Shown here: one piece after another, positions 18,716 through 29,600 of the stretch
Position numbering within the stretch: the stretch's first letter is position 1
Layout: each line of letters begins with the position of its first letter
Source of the DNA: an uncultured Spirochaetia bacterium
Lineage (GTDB): Bacteria > Spirochaetota > Spirochaetia > CAKZLE01
NCBI GenBank assembly: GCA_937125225.1
Contig: CAKZLE010000027.1
Span: 1-64,000 of the forward strand
Length of the DNA: 64,000 nt
Reading direction: 5' to 3'
Notes under the pieces: generated by a model
What the model was told of the DNA's origin: nothing
Seen by the model: only the letters and a program-made list of their open reading frames with translations
Databases searched by the model: none
Translations under genes and position numbers: made by a program

Positions 18716-19849
18716 ATGTTCAATCTGGAAATCTGTAGTTGGCCACCTGATGATACATTCAAAGCTCAATGGACTGATCTCTTTCAAAAAACATCTTATA
18801 ATTCACCCTTCAACTGTCTAGAATGGATGGAAGCGGGAGTCTCTGTCTATAATGATTCATCTCCGATATATCCAATGCGATTCACTGATGAGAACGGGAA
18901 GCTTTGTGGCTTGGGATTATTGCGGCTTGTTTATGAGACAGGTAGATTTGATACATATCGTTCATTACGAACAGTAGATTTTAATTCACAACGAATAACA
19001 CCATTGTTGACCTATGATCTTGAGACTATGAAAGAGGCAATCAATACACTTACTTTTAAATTTCCCCAAAAAGTCGATTCTTTTGATTTCTATAAACTGG
19101 ATTCTATGGATACCAATCTTGATAATCTAGTGAAGGTCCTTGATAAGATCCAGATTCCTGCCAAAGTTGTTGTTTTTAATGAGCAACCAGTCATCAATCT
19201 TGATACTTCATGGGATGAATATCTTGCTAGAATGAGTCAGGGTCATAGAAAGAGGACAAGACGATATCCCCGAAATATGCTAAAAGCTTTTCCTGATTAT
19301 CGATTCATTCGCCTTAGGGGGCAAGATGACTTTGAAGAGTATGGGAAAGAACTACTGCGTTCACAAATATTCGAGGTCTTCCATAAGAGTTGCCAGACTG
19401 AATATGTTCAAGTTCATGGAATTGATCATATTGAGAAGATGAAAAGTTTTTATGAAAAGATCTTCAATGCCTATATAAGTAAGAATATGATAGATATTTG
19501 TCTTATTTTTGCTGATGAGAAGATCATAGCCTATGATTTCAATCTGATCCAGGATCAAATCCTCTATATGTTTTCGGGTGCCTATGATCCTGACTATTTT
19601 AAATGGTCACCTGGTAGTACACTTCTTTCAGAATCGATCAAGGATAGTTATGAAAGAGGGGACCTCCGCATAGAGATGGGTGGTGATTATCTTGACTATA
19701 AGAGTCTCTGGACAAAAGAGACTATCAACTCATACTCTATGAGACTCTATGGCAATAGTTTTAAAGCTAAGGTGAAAAAATGGATTCAGATGTCGACCTT
19801 CTATCAACAGTTTGTACAACGAAAGAACCAGCAGATATCAGAAAAGTAG
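18716..19849 (+). CDS. GNAT/FemAB-like acetyltransferase (Acetyltransf_6 type)
   Basis: RMSQGHRKRTRRYPRNMLKAF...DEKIIAYDFNLIQDQILYMFSGAYDPDYFKWSPGSTLLSESI. Confidence 0.65.
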   Translation: MFNLEICSWPPDDTFKAQWTDLFQKTSYNSPFNCLEWMEAGVSVYNDSSPIYPMRFTDENGKLCGLGLLRLVYETGRFDTYRSLRTVDFNSQRITPLLTYDLETMKEAINTLTFKFPQKVDSFDFYKLDSMDTNLDNLVKVLDKIQIPAKVVVFNEQPVINLDTSWDEYLARMSQGHRKRTRRYPRNMLKAFPDYRFIRLRGQDDFEEYGKELLRSQIFEVFHKSCQTEYVQVHGIDHIEKMKSFYEKIFNAYISKNMIDICLIFADEKIIAYDFNLIQDQILYMFSGAYDPDYFKWSPGSTLLSESIKDSYERGDLRIEMGGDYLDYKSLWTKETINSYSMRLYGNSFKAKVKKWIQMSTFYQQFVQRKNQQISEK

Positions 19850-21696
19850 TTCGTTTGATAAAGCGGGTGATGCGAAGATTCAATATCCCAAAACGACTTT
19901 TAACTCTTTCTAAGTTCTCTCTCTATACCTTCTCCTTAATGAATGGAGAAGGATCACCACAAGAGATATCTGATTATGATCCCTTCATTGTACAGAGAGC
20001 GTCGAACTCTGATTATCCTGAGATGGCTAGCTGTAGAAGTATGAAACAGCCTGAAAAAGGTATCAGTCTCTTTGAAAGAAGAGAAAAAGACGGTGCTTTC
20101 TGTTTCAAGTTACTTAATGAAGAGTTGGAGATCGTGGGGTATGTATGGGCCTCGTTCGGTGAAAACTTCATGGAAGATATTGACTCCTACCATATGACCT
20201 TACAAGCACATGAAGGATATTTCTTTGACTCGTATATCAATCCTGAGGCCAGAGGGAAGAGGTTATACACCTATCTGATGACTGAAGTCGCTAGATTGTG
20301 TAGAGAACAGGGGATCGATACATGGTATGCTACGATCGACGCAGATAATATAGCGAGTAGAAGAGCTCATAAAAGATTGGGAAGTATCGCACTTGAGGAT
20401 ATATCCTTTCTCTCTATCTTGGGCCTTACTTTCCAGAGGGTGAAGGGCAATGGAATAAGCTCTAAAAGGGTAGAGCGCTATGCTACTCTTGAGAAGAATG
20501 GGCATACAGAATCAGGGTATTGTGAATCACTGGTCCTTCCCCCCTCTGGAGAATCTCCTCTTATCCTGAATATCATAGATCTTTCTGATGAGGGTAATTG
20601 GGAGAATACCCAAAAGATGATAAGGGGTCTAGAAGAGAGCGAGCATAATAATGTCTCCCCCCTGTCCTATTTCGAAATGCTCTACTCCTGGTATAAGAAT
20701 GATATCAAGGGGAGATTCCCCCTCTATCTTATCGCATTGGCTCCAGCCTCTAATCCTTCAGCTATCAAGGCCTATTCCTTGTTCAGGACGTATAAGGATC
20801 ATAAGAGATTTCTAAAACCTTGCACACTTGCCGCTTTCGATGACCAATACTTCATGGATGCACCGTTCTTTGTTCGTAGCTCTGAGATCTCCCAAGAAGC
20901 CATCATGGAGGTGTTCTCTAGAGCTGACACTCAGAAGTCGATAAGGAAACTTACTAGAGCAGATGTCATCATCTGGAAGAGAATCTCTGAACATGAGTCT
21001 GAAGCTACTACACATAGAGCCTCCCTCCAGTGGGTCACGAAGAAGACTGTTGTCTATCCAATTCTCAATATCCCTGCAGATTCAGATTACCTTGATACGA
21101 CCCCCTCGATATTACATGTGAAGAGAGATATCAAGAAGCAGACAAAACGGATCGTGAATAAGTTCGGTGAAGCTCCAACCATAGAGATCTGCAGATTGGG
21201 GGAACTCCCTGATGAAGAGTATCAGAGGGTATTGAATAGATTCTTTGCCGTGCGCAAGAAGACCTGGCAGTTTGAGTGGGAGAGTAAGAATGAGGTCGTG
21301 GATGTTGGGCTGTATGAGGAGAAACTCAAAGCTTATGGTGATGTATGGCGCAGGAAGCATGCTTCTCGTATCTATTTTCTCAAAATAAAAGATGAGGATG
21401 TTGCATTCCTCTATTCGCTACAGACAGAAGACTCCTGTTGGTGTCTCCTCATCGGCTATGATAATAGCTATAAATCCTACAGCCCTGGTAAACAGATCTT
21501 CTTAGGTCTCTTAGAAGATTCCTTTGCTAGAGGGATCACGAACTACCATCTGGGTGGTAATGTGGTAGGGTGGAAGAGTGATTGGCTGTCAGAGACTCAA
21601 TATCTGTACAATATCGAGTTCTGGGTCTCGAAAAGCAAGGTCCGAATCTCAAACCTTCTTAAGAGACTCGTATCCTGTGTAAAACGTAAGAAGTGA
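19780..21696 (+). CDS. Two-domain protein: N-terminal GNAT acetyltransferase, C-terminal FemAB-like/GNAT_6 domain
   Basis: GNAT motif (YINPEARGKRLYTYLMTEVARLCREQGIDTWYATIDADNIASRRAHKRLG); C-term resembles 18716 ORF; RBS-like aaggtg before ATG 19780. Confidence 0.65.
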   Translation: MDSDVDLLSTVCTTKEPADIRKVVRLIKRVMRRFNIPKRLLTLSKFSLYTFSLMNGEGSPQEISDYDPFIVQRASNSDYPEMASCRSMKQPEKGISLFERREKDGAFCFKLLNEELEIVGYVWASFGENFMEDIDSYHMTLQAHEGYFFDSYINPEARGKRLYTYLMTEVARLCREQGIDTWYATIDADNIASRRAHKRLGSIALEDISFLSILGLTFQRVKGNGISSKRVERYATLEKNGHTESGYCESLVLPPSGESPLILNIIDLSDEGNWENTQKMIRGLEESEHNNVSPLSYFEMLYSWYKNDIKGRFPLYLIALAPASNPSAIKAYSLFRTYKDHKRFLKPCTLAAFDDQYFMDAPFFVRSSEISQEAIMEVFSRADTQKSIRKLTRADVIIWKRISEHESEATTHRASLQWVTKKTVVYPILNIPADSDYLDTTPSILHVKRDIKKQTKRIVNKFGEAPTIEICRLGELPDEEYQRVLNRFFAVRKKTWQFEWESKNEVVDVGLYEEKLKAYGDVWRRKHASRIYFLKIKDEDVAFLYSLQTEDSCWCLLIGYDNSYKSYSPGKQIFLGLLEDSFARGITNYHLGGNVVGWKSDWLSETQYLYNIEFWVSKSKVRISNLLKRLVSCVKRKK

Positions 21697-21960
21697 AAGC
21701 ATAAAAAGGTTCTAGAGTACTGACCTCATCAAGATCGATATCTATCCTCAAAGAGTAGTCACTATAAGCCTTCCATGATATCAAGCATGAAAGAGACGAC
21801 TAATTCGCCATAACCTCAGATTCCATCTGGTTTGTAGCCGTAGGTGCAACCGTCAAAGTATCAATGAAGAGAATCATATCTGGTATAGACTCTAAGTATA
21901 TAAAGGAATGTGCTATTGATATCGTTATTTCGATAAGAAACAACAGCTATCGAATGCTCC

Positions 21961-21994
21961 GGCAGTCATCATGAGTATCTTCATGGTGACTGTC
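21961..21994 (-). terminator. Stem-loop downstream of typA
   Basis: ggcagtcatcatga-gtatct-tcatggtgactgtc, 14-position stem with two imperfect pairs, no clear T-run. Confidence 0.4.
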
Positions 21995-22009
21995 GGATTG
22001 TTATCAGAT

Positions 22010-23857
22010 TTATCTGTTGTTTCGTTCGATCTTTCGCTGGAGCTTCTGTAGTGATCTCTTTCTTAATCGTATCGATTTAGGAGTGATCTCTACTAGTTCG
22101 TCATCTCTGATTATGGTCAAAGCTGCTTCAGGTGTGAGCGGGGTGATTGGAGTCAACATGATGTTGTTATCCTTACCTGATGCTCGCATGTTCGATAACT
22201 GCTTCGCACGGGTAGGATTCACATCAAGGTCATTCTCCCTGTTGTGTTCTCCGACGATCATACCTTCATATACCGGATCTCCTGGTACTACGAACATCTT
22301 TCCTCGTGCTTCAAGGCCGAATATACCATAAGCAACAGCAGTACCCTGTCTGTCAGCTACAAGAGAGCCAGTCTTCCTTGTTGGGAAGTCCCCTCTATAG
22401 TGTTCATAACCGAGGCTGTAGGAGTTGATGATTCCAGTTCCCTTGGTATCTGTTAAGAACTGGTCTCGATACCCGATAAGAGCTCTTGAAGGTATAGAGA
22501 ACTCGATCTGAATTCTTCCTGTATGGTGGTTGATATAGTTGGTCATGAGACCTTTCTTCTGAAGAAGAGTATCTGTGACGATACTGGAGAACTCCTCTTC
22601 TATATCCACTATGAGGTTCTCGATAGGTTCGAGCTTCTTACCATTCTTATCGTGTTTGAAGATCACCTGAGGTCTTCCCACGCAGAATTCGAAACCTTCT
22701 CGTCTCATGGTCTCGATGATGATTGCCATCTGGAACTCTCCACGACCATTGACGATAAAACCATCTCCATCAGAAGCTTTATCTATTCTCAAGGCAACAT
22801 TACTCAAGGCCTCTCTCTCAAGTCTTTCGAGGATCCTACTACCCTGTACATACTTCCCCTCTTTCCCGACGAAAGGAGAGTTGCTCGGGGTGAATCTCAT
22901 AGATACTGTAGGGTCATCAACATCAATCCTTGGTAGAACGATCGGCGCTTCTGGAGTACAGATCGTATCTCCTATAGTAATATTATCTACTCCTGAGAGT
23001 ATCACGATATCACCCGGTTCTGCCTGATCGACTACTTCTAGTTTAACACCTCTATAGACCTGGATCTTAGAGACCTTCAAAGGTCTTGGTACTCCATCCA
23101 CTCCGATGCATATCAGTTTGTCACGCATATAGAGTGTTCCACCATGAACTTTACCGATAGCCATCCTTCCTAGGTAATCAGAATAGTCTAGGTCAGATAC
23201 TAATAGGTGAAAAGGAGCCGCTGGATCATAGGTTGGTCCTGGCATATGTTCGATGATCGTATCCATCAGCGGTGCTAAGGTCATCGTGTCATCATCCATC
23301 GCGAACTTTGCAATTCCATCTCGTCCATTTGAATAGATAACAGGACATTCGAGATGGTCATCATCAGCCCCAAGGTCAATGAGAAGTTCAAGCACCTCGT
23401 TATATACCTCTTCAGCACGTGAATCCTGTCTGTCGATCTTGTTGATCAGAATGATGATCTCATGATTCATACTCAGAGCCTTCTGTAGTACGAACCGAGT
23501 CTGGGGTAGGGGCCCTTCAGCTGCATCTACAAGAAGTACGACACCGTCAACCATGGAAAGGGCTCTTTCGACCTCTCCACCAAAGTCGGCGTGGCCTGGG
23601 GTATCAAGAATATTGATTCTGACACCCTTCCATATGACTTCACAGTTCTTTGCAGAGATGGTGATACCTCGTTCTCTCTCGAGGTCACCCGAGTCCATGA
23701 CTCTATCTGTTAATTCTTCATGATTCCCAAACATCCCACTCTGCTTGAACATAGAATCTACTAGGGTAGTCTTCCCATGGTCTACATGTGCGATGATCGC
23801 GATATTTCGGATAGATTCATTCTTCACTAACGATGAATCTGTAGTTTTTTGTTCCAT
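22010..23857 (-). CDS. typA: Translational GTPase TypA/BipA
   Basis: NIAIIAHVDHGKTTLVDSMFKQSG, DSGDLERERGITISAKN, DTPGHADFGGEVERAL, INKIDR. Confidence 0.97.
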   Translation of the reverse strand: MEQKTTDSSLVKNESIRNIAIIAHVDHGKTTLVDSMFKQSGMFGNHEELTDRVMDSGDLERERGITISAKNCEVIWKGVRINILDTPGHADFGGEVERALSMVDGVVLLVDAAEGPLPQTRFVLQKALSMNHEIIILINKIDRQDSRAEEVYNEVLELLIDLGADDDHLECPVIYSNGRDGIAKFAMDDDTMTLAPLMDTIIEHMPGPTYDPAAPFHLLVSDLDYSDYLGRMAIGKVHGGTLYMRDKLICIGVDGVPRPLKVSKIQVYRGVKLEVVDQAEPGDIVILSGVDNITIGDTICTPEAPIVLPRIDVDDPTVSMRFTPSNSPFVGKEGKYVQGSRILERLEREALSNVALRIDKASDGDGFIVNGRGEFQMAIIIETMRREGFEFCVGRPQVIFKHDKNGKKLEPIENLIVDIEEEFSSIVTDTLLQKKGLMTNYINHHTGRIQIEFSIPSRALIGYRDQFLTDTKGTGIINSYSLGYEHYRGDFPTRKTGSLVADRQGTAVAYGIFGLEARGKMFVVPGDPVYEGMIVGEHNRENDLDVNPTRAKQLSNMRASGKDNNIMLTPITPLTPEAALTIIRDDELVEITPKSIRLRKRSLQKLQRKIERNNR

Positions 23858-24151
23858 AATATTTCCTCTTTTGGTTTTTCAATAAAAACCCGATGTGACA
23901 CTATCCTATTGGGTTCTGAATAGCAAGGGGACGGACACATATACGTAGGAGTTTCATGATAAATCCTATGCTAAATACAAAAAGGAAAGTGACTTAGCCT
24001 CAATGTTAGTAAGATGATCTCATAATGATTACAATAATACGGGATTGTTTTACCCCCTGAGCCTCGGGGATCTTTTTGGCTGTCTGACTGAAGAGTTCCT
24101 TACTGGATCTGTATACCATAAGAGGCTTGTTATAAAAAAGGAAAATACCAT

Positions 24152-24181
24152 TTGACAAATAACACTTTAACAATTTAAAAT
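24152..24181 (+). promoter_or_regulatory. Sigma70-like promoter for the Mrp/Mbx operon
   Basis: TTGACA (24152-24157), 18-nt spacer, TAAAAT (24176-24181), about 45 nt before the first ORF. Confidence 0.55.
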
Positions 24182-24225
24182 ATATTGAAATGAAACACTA
24201 AAAGTATCAGTCAACACATGCATTC

Positions 24226-24744
24226 TTGATCTCCAAGGAGAAGAAGATGAAATCGATCTTTTATCGTTTGACGGTCTGGATCCTGCTTCTGGTTGTATGG
24301 TTATTACTTATCTCATCTATCCAATTACAGGAAGTGATCGCAGGAGTGGTGATCTCTCTGCTTATCGTATTGATGCCGCTACCGAACCTCTCAGTTTTCA
24401 GATATATCAGATATACCCCGAAAAGGATTCTCTACTCGATCATTTTCTTAGGGGTCTTCTTGTGGGAGGTCTTCAAATCCAATATTGATGTTGCTCTGCG
24501 TGTCATCAAGCCTATCATCCCGATCAGACCCGGGATAGTGAAGGTAAAGACCCATCTCACATCACCATTTGGCCGTTTAGCTCTCGCTAATGCTATCACT
24601 CTGACCCCTGGTACTATCACCGTCGATATCATAGATGAATATCTCTATATCCATTGGATCTCTGTTGAAGCAGAAGATGTTGATCAGGCAACAGAGAAGA
24701 TCGTATCTAATTTCGAGAAATATCTGGAGGTGATCTTTGGCTGA
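24226..24744 (+). CDS. mnhE: Mrp/Mnh antiporter subunit E homologue (MbhA/MbxA-like)
   Basis: MnhE-type sequence (LANAITLTPGTITVDIIDEYLYIHWI), operon position. Confidence 0.88.
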   Translation: MISKEKKMKSIFYRLTVWILLLVVWLLLISSIQLQEVIAGVVISLLIVLMPLPNLSVFRYIRYTPKRILYSIIFLGVFLWEVFKSNIDVALRVIKPIIPIRPGIVKVKTHLTSPFGRLALANAITLTPGTITVDIIDEYLYIHWISVEAEDVDQATEKIVSNFEKYLEVIFG

Positions 24745-24997
24745 TTTCATCTATTCAATAGCAGGGAGTATAGCATTGCTGGCATTCGTCATCTCATTCT
24801 ATCGAATCATAGCGGGTCCGGAACTTGCTGATCGAGTCGTGGCCCTTGATACGATGACTATCCTCTCCCTATCTGGGATCGTGTTTCTCACACATCTTCT
24901 TGGAAGAATGATCTATATCGATATTGCCTTAGTCTATGGCCTCATGAGTTTTCTCGGGGTGATAGCTGTAGCAAGATATATCGAAAGGGGGTTGTAG
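24737..24997 (+). CDS. mnhF: Mrp/Mnh antiporter subunit F homologue
   Basis: FYRIIAGPELADRVVALDTM; overlaps mnhE. Confidence 0.88.
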   Translation: MADFIYSIAGSIALLAFVISFYRIIAGPELADRVVALDTMTILSLSGIVFLTHLLGRMIYIDIALVYGLMSFLGVIAVARYIERGL

Positions 24998-25342
24998 ATG
25001 GTATTAGAGATCTTAGGTGCATTGATAGCCCTAATCGGATCCCTGTTTCTCCTGTTGGCCTCTATCGGGATCATCAGGATGCCTGATACCTATAATAGGA
25101 TGCAGGCAGGGACAAAGGCTTCGACCCTGGGGAGCCTTCTCTTCTTTTTGGGTATCGGATTAGGCCATTCAGGGCTATGGGGCAAACTGCTCGTCCTTTC
25201 TCTGTTCGTTCTGATTACGAACCCATTATCATCTCACGTTCTCGCTCGAGCTCTTCACTTCATCGGAAAATCTCCTTTATTGGTAGGGTATGACAGTCGT
25301 GATGATCTTGCAGATGATATGAATCAGATGGAGGAACTATGA
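24998..25342 (+). CDS. mnhG: Mrp/Mnh antiporter subunit G homologue
   Basis: ASIGIIRMPDTYNRMQAGTKASTLG. Confidence 0.9.
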   Translation: MVLEILGALIALIGSLFLLLASIGIIRMPDTYNRMQAGTKASTLGSLLFFLGIGLGHSGLWGKLLVLSLFVLITNPLSSHVLARALHFIGKSPLLVGYDSRDDLADDMNQMEEL

Positions 25343-25626
25343 TAGTCGTCTATATCCTATTAGGTCTAATGATGTTGATTGCGGCGGTCGCTGCGATTCA
25401 GATGCGTAATATCGTCTCTGCGATTATCACTGCAGGGGTCGTCTCTCTTATTGGGAGTATCCTCTTCCTCCTTGCCGGAGCTCCTGATGTGGCAATGACT
25501 GAAGCTGCTATTGGCTCTGCTCTAACAACAGTCATCTTCCTCTTTGCCTGGTCTCGGATCACCGAACAGATGAAAACAGATAAGAAGTCCTCTGAACATG
25601 ACAGTGAGGGAGGCAGTAATGATTAA
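25339..25626 (+). CDS. MbhD/MbxD-like subunit (MrpA C-terminal/DUF4040 type)
   Basis: IVSAIITAGVVSLIGSILFLLAGAPDVAMTEAAIGSALTTVIFLFA. Confidence 0.82.
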   Translation: MIVVYILLGLMMLIAAVAAIQMRNIVSAIITAGVVSLIGSILFLLAGAPDVAMTEAAIGSALTTVIFLFAWSRITEQMKTDKKSSEHDSEGGSND

Positions 25627-26320
25627 ACGGATCATCATTATCATCACCCTTATAGGTCTCAGCTTCGTACTTTTGCCGCTTTTTTTGAATATGGAAGATG
25701 CAGAGCGACTCTCTGAACTCTCTCAGACCTATGTGACAGAGGGGGCAGAGGAGCTTGGCACTGCCAATCTGGTGACGGCTGTCGTCGTCAGTTACCGAGG
25801 TTTGGATACTTTGGGTGAGGTAGCAGTCCTCTTTGCAGCTACCGCAGGAGTGACTCTCCTTCTTGGAACAAAGAAAAAGGGGGGTAGCGTGACAGATCTG
25901 CTTGAAGAACGCAGAGGAGGATCAGAACTACTTAATACCGGAGCTGCACTACTCTTTCCTGTCTTACTGCTCTTTGGTGCATATATCTTCGTTCATGGGC
26001 ATCTGACTCCCGGTGGAGGGTTCCAGGGTGGTGTCGTGATCGCTTCTGCATTTGTCCTTCTCCTATTCATCGAGAGTGATAGAGAGTTCAGTCATTCGGT
26101 CCTTCATAGTCTGGAAGCCCTTTCAGGAGCAGCTTATGTATTGATAGGTTTGATAGGGCTCTGGTTTGCTGCCGGCTTTCTCGATCCCCGATTCCTTCCC
26201 TCAGGTGAGATAGGCAGGCTCTTGAGTGCCGGTGCAATTCCTTTGATCTATTCTCTGATCGGTATAAAAGTCGGCTCTGAGTTGATCGGAGTCGTAGACT
26301 CACTGAGGAGGAGATCATGA
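25619..26320 (+). CDS. MbhE-MbhF-like fused subunit (MrpA tail plus MrpB)
   Basis: ATG 25619 (MIKRII); YRGLDTLGEVAVLFAATAGV then MrpB-type FGAYIFVHGHLTPGGGFQGGVVIASAF. Confidence 0.85.
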   Translation: MIKRIIIIITLIGLSFVLLPLFLNMEDAERLSELSQTYVTEGAEELGTANLVTAVVVSYRGLDTLGEVAVLFAATAGVTLLLGTKKKGGSVTDLLEERRGGSELLNTGAALLFPVLLLFGAYIFVHGHLTPGGGFQGGVVIASAFVLLLFIESDREFSHSVLHSLEALSGAAYVLIGLIGLWFAAGFLDPRFLPSGEIGRLLSAGAIPLIYSLIGIKVGSELIGVVDSLRRRS

Positions 26321-26676
26321 TAACACAACTATTGATTATTTTGGGAGCCGCACTGATTCTGGTAGGATTCTGGGGGGTCCTAACACGAAAACATATCGTA
26401 AAGATCATTATCAGTTTCTCTATCCTTGATACCGGAATACACCTGATAATGGTGGGAATCGGATATATAAAGGATGGAAGTGCTCCGATCATAGATCAGG
26501 AGATGCCTGTATCACGATTAGCAGGTAATGTAGTAGATCCCATCCCTTCAGCCTTAGTACTTACTGCAATTGTCATCGGAGTAGCGGTCACTGCATTGAT
26601 GCTCAGTTATGCAGTACAGCTCTATACCTTCTACAAGACGGTATCTATCGAGCAGATAAAGGAGTTGAAATGGTAA
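26317..26676 (+). CDS. mnhC: Mrp/Mnh antiporter subunit C homologue (NuoK-like)
   Basis: NuoK/MrpC-like; DPIPSALVLTAIVIGVAVTALMLSYAVQLY. Confidence 0.88.
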   Translation: MITQLLIILGAALILVGFWGVLTRKHIVKIIISFSILDTGIHLIMVGIGYIKDGSAPIIDQEMPVSRLAGNVVDPIPSALVLTAIVIGVAVTALMLSYAVQLYTFYKTVSIEQIKELKW

Positions 26677-29600
26677 GTCCTCTATATATTCTTGGAATAG
26701 GTCTTGGGATAGCATTCCTACTCCCTTTATTTGAAAAACTCGGGAAGAAGATCCCACGGATTATCACGTTGATCACTCTGATGGTATTCACCCTTATCGC
26801 AGTTTCCTGGGTAGTCATGATCTCAGGAGCAGTTGACAAGTTCCCGGTGATATTCAATACCATCGGTTTTAAAGCTCCCTTTGCGATCAGTCTTCAAGTT
26901 GGTCTTATCGAGGCACTCGTACTTGTCATGATCAATACGGCTGCTCTACTCAGTGGATTATTCCTTAGTCTTCGAAAGGATTCTCATTGGGAAGGGAAGC
27001 AGATAGTACTCTTCTTGACGCTGGTCATCGGAGTGAATGGCCTGGTCCTTACGAGAGACCTGTTCAACCTGTTCGTCTTCCTTGAGATCGTCTCCATCTC
27101 GATGTATGCCCTTATCGCATCGAATGATGAGAAACATGCCTATGAAGCAGGGTTCAAATATCTGATCGCAGGGAGTATTGCCTCTGCCTTCTACCTGATC
27201 GGAGTCATATATCTCTATCGATTCACTGGGACATTGTTTATCGATCAGATCGTAGCGATGGATCTTGCAGCTCTTCAGGCTACCCATCCGGGTCTGGTTT
27301 TTGCCATCGCATTGATCATGCTCGGACTGCTCATTGAATTGAAGCCCTTTCCCTCCAATGGCTGGGCTATCGATGCCTATGAGGCCTCTGATCCCGCTGT
27401 GTCAGCTATGATCAGTGCAGTCGGAGCCTCCGGTGTGGTATTTGCCTTCTATAAGATATCGAGTCTGTTCCCTCCTGAGATGGCTGAGATCGTCGTAGCC
27501 AGTGGTGCTGTGACATTTGTATTCTCACAGCTCGTCGGGTTGAGACAGAAGAGAGTACGAAGGATGCTCGGATACTCCTCAGTCGGACAGATCGGGATCA
27601 TTGTCATGATCATCGGACTGCAGAGGATCCTGAAGATCGATGATGCACAGATGATCATGAGCTCTGCTATCATACTGCTGGGAAACCATATATTCAGTAA
27701 AGCCGGCCTCTTCTGGCTCAGTGATATCTTTGATCAGGAACAGTTGAGAAGAGTCAGAAGAAGACCTCTTATGATAGTCCTCTTTGGAGTATTTCTCGGC
27801 TCTCTGGCAGGATTACCACCATTCCCGGCATTCTGGGCAAAATGGAGGATGATCACCGTACTTGCAGAGAGTGACAAGCTCTTTCTGATCATCATAATAC
27901 TGTTGGGTTCGCTCTTTGAAGCAGGCTATCTTTTCAGATGGTTCACTACTCTGTTGAGAGATGAATCGGATCCCGGGGACATTCATGAAGAACAGATCCC
28001 TGAAGATATTCCTGTCTCCTCCTCTCAGACAGGAGTCGTCAGCTCAACAAGGGCCCTGGCTGCTTTAGCAGAGAATGCAGGATCAGTGGTTGAAGAGCTT
28101 CCCGTCTTGAGTGTTGAAGATCCAACGGCAGCAGAGAAGAGGAATCCTGTCGTTCTTGCGGTCGTAGCTATCTCCTCTGTGATTGTCATCGCAGCAGGAG
28201 TTCTTCTTGGAGCAGAGTTCTTAAGAGCTTCAAATGAGTTACTCCTGCTGATCCCGGTAGCGGTGTTGACTGCAGGGATCCTCTTTGATCTCCTTCACCT
28301 CCCTCATCGAATTCATCTGATCCTGGCCATGGCTGGAATCAGTTTCTACAGTTATCGGATCCTTATGGGGCTTGATGGAATATACCTCGTCTTTGGGATC
28401 CTCTTTCTCACAGGTTCTCTCATTCAGATGATCTCTCTCTATGTGAAGAAAAGTCTTCATTTCGGGCTTATCCCGATGATAACGGCTTTGATCCTCTCTC
28501 TGGGGAACCTGCTCATCAGTACGACCCGATTGGGCTTCTTCTTCTCTTGGGAGATGATGACAGTCCTCTCCTCCCTGTTGATCCTCCGAGGTCGTAAAGC
28601 TTCAGGTGCAGGCTTACGCTATCTGCTCTTCTCCTTAGGCGGAGCCTACAGCATGCTCATAGGTTTGATGCTCTATCCAGATTTCTCTCTGCTTCTGCAG
28701 GGAGTAAGAGATGTGTCGACTCCTCCTGTATTGGCCGTATTTCTGATCTCGATCGGTGCTATGGTGAAGATGGGCTCCCTAGGTCTCCATATCTGGCTGC
28801 CTGGTGCATATGCTGAGGCTGAAAATGAGATATCTTCATTACTCTCCTCTGTAGTCAGTAAAGCTGGATTGTTCCTCCTCTTTGTGACCTCCTCTCTCTA
28901 CCTGATTCCGCTGTTACCCTCAGGGAACATCCCGGTCTCAGTACTCCTTGGATGGATAGGAGCCTTCACCGCACTGGCTGGAGCCTTCTTCGCATTGTTC
29001 CAGGAAGATATCAAATACACTCTGGCCTATTCTTCTATGGGCCAGGTCGGGTATATGCTTCTGGCTTTCTCGCTCATGACCCATCTCGGTTGGGTGACCA
29101 GCCTCTATATGGCAGTGACACATCTGCTCTTCAAGGCCCTACTGTTCCTTGCTGTAGCTGGAGTCCTCTATCGAACTAAGACACGAATGATGTATCAGAT
29201 GGGTGGTCTGATCAAACGGATGCCTATCAGTTTCATCACTGTACTCCTCTCGATCATAGCTTTATCAGGGGTCCCTCCTCTTACAGGTTTCGGCGGGAAG
29301 TGGCTGCTCTATACGGCTCTCATTGAAAAGGGCTGGTATCTCCAGGCTGGTGTAGCTATGTTCGCTTCGGCTATCGCCTTCCTTTATCTGTTCAGGTTGA
29401 TCCATGTGATCTTCCTCGGGCAACTCAAGGATGAACATAGAGCGATGAAAGAGGCTCCGATCGGATTCCTGATACCTCAGGTAGTAGGAATGATCGTGAT
29501 CATGCTCTTCTCTATGTATCCCAGCCTTCTTATAGGACCACTTCAACGGGCAGTAACACCGTTCTTCTCAGAGAGTATCATCTGGGAAGGGTATACCGTA

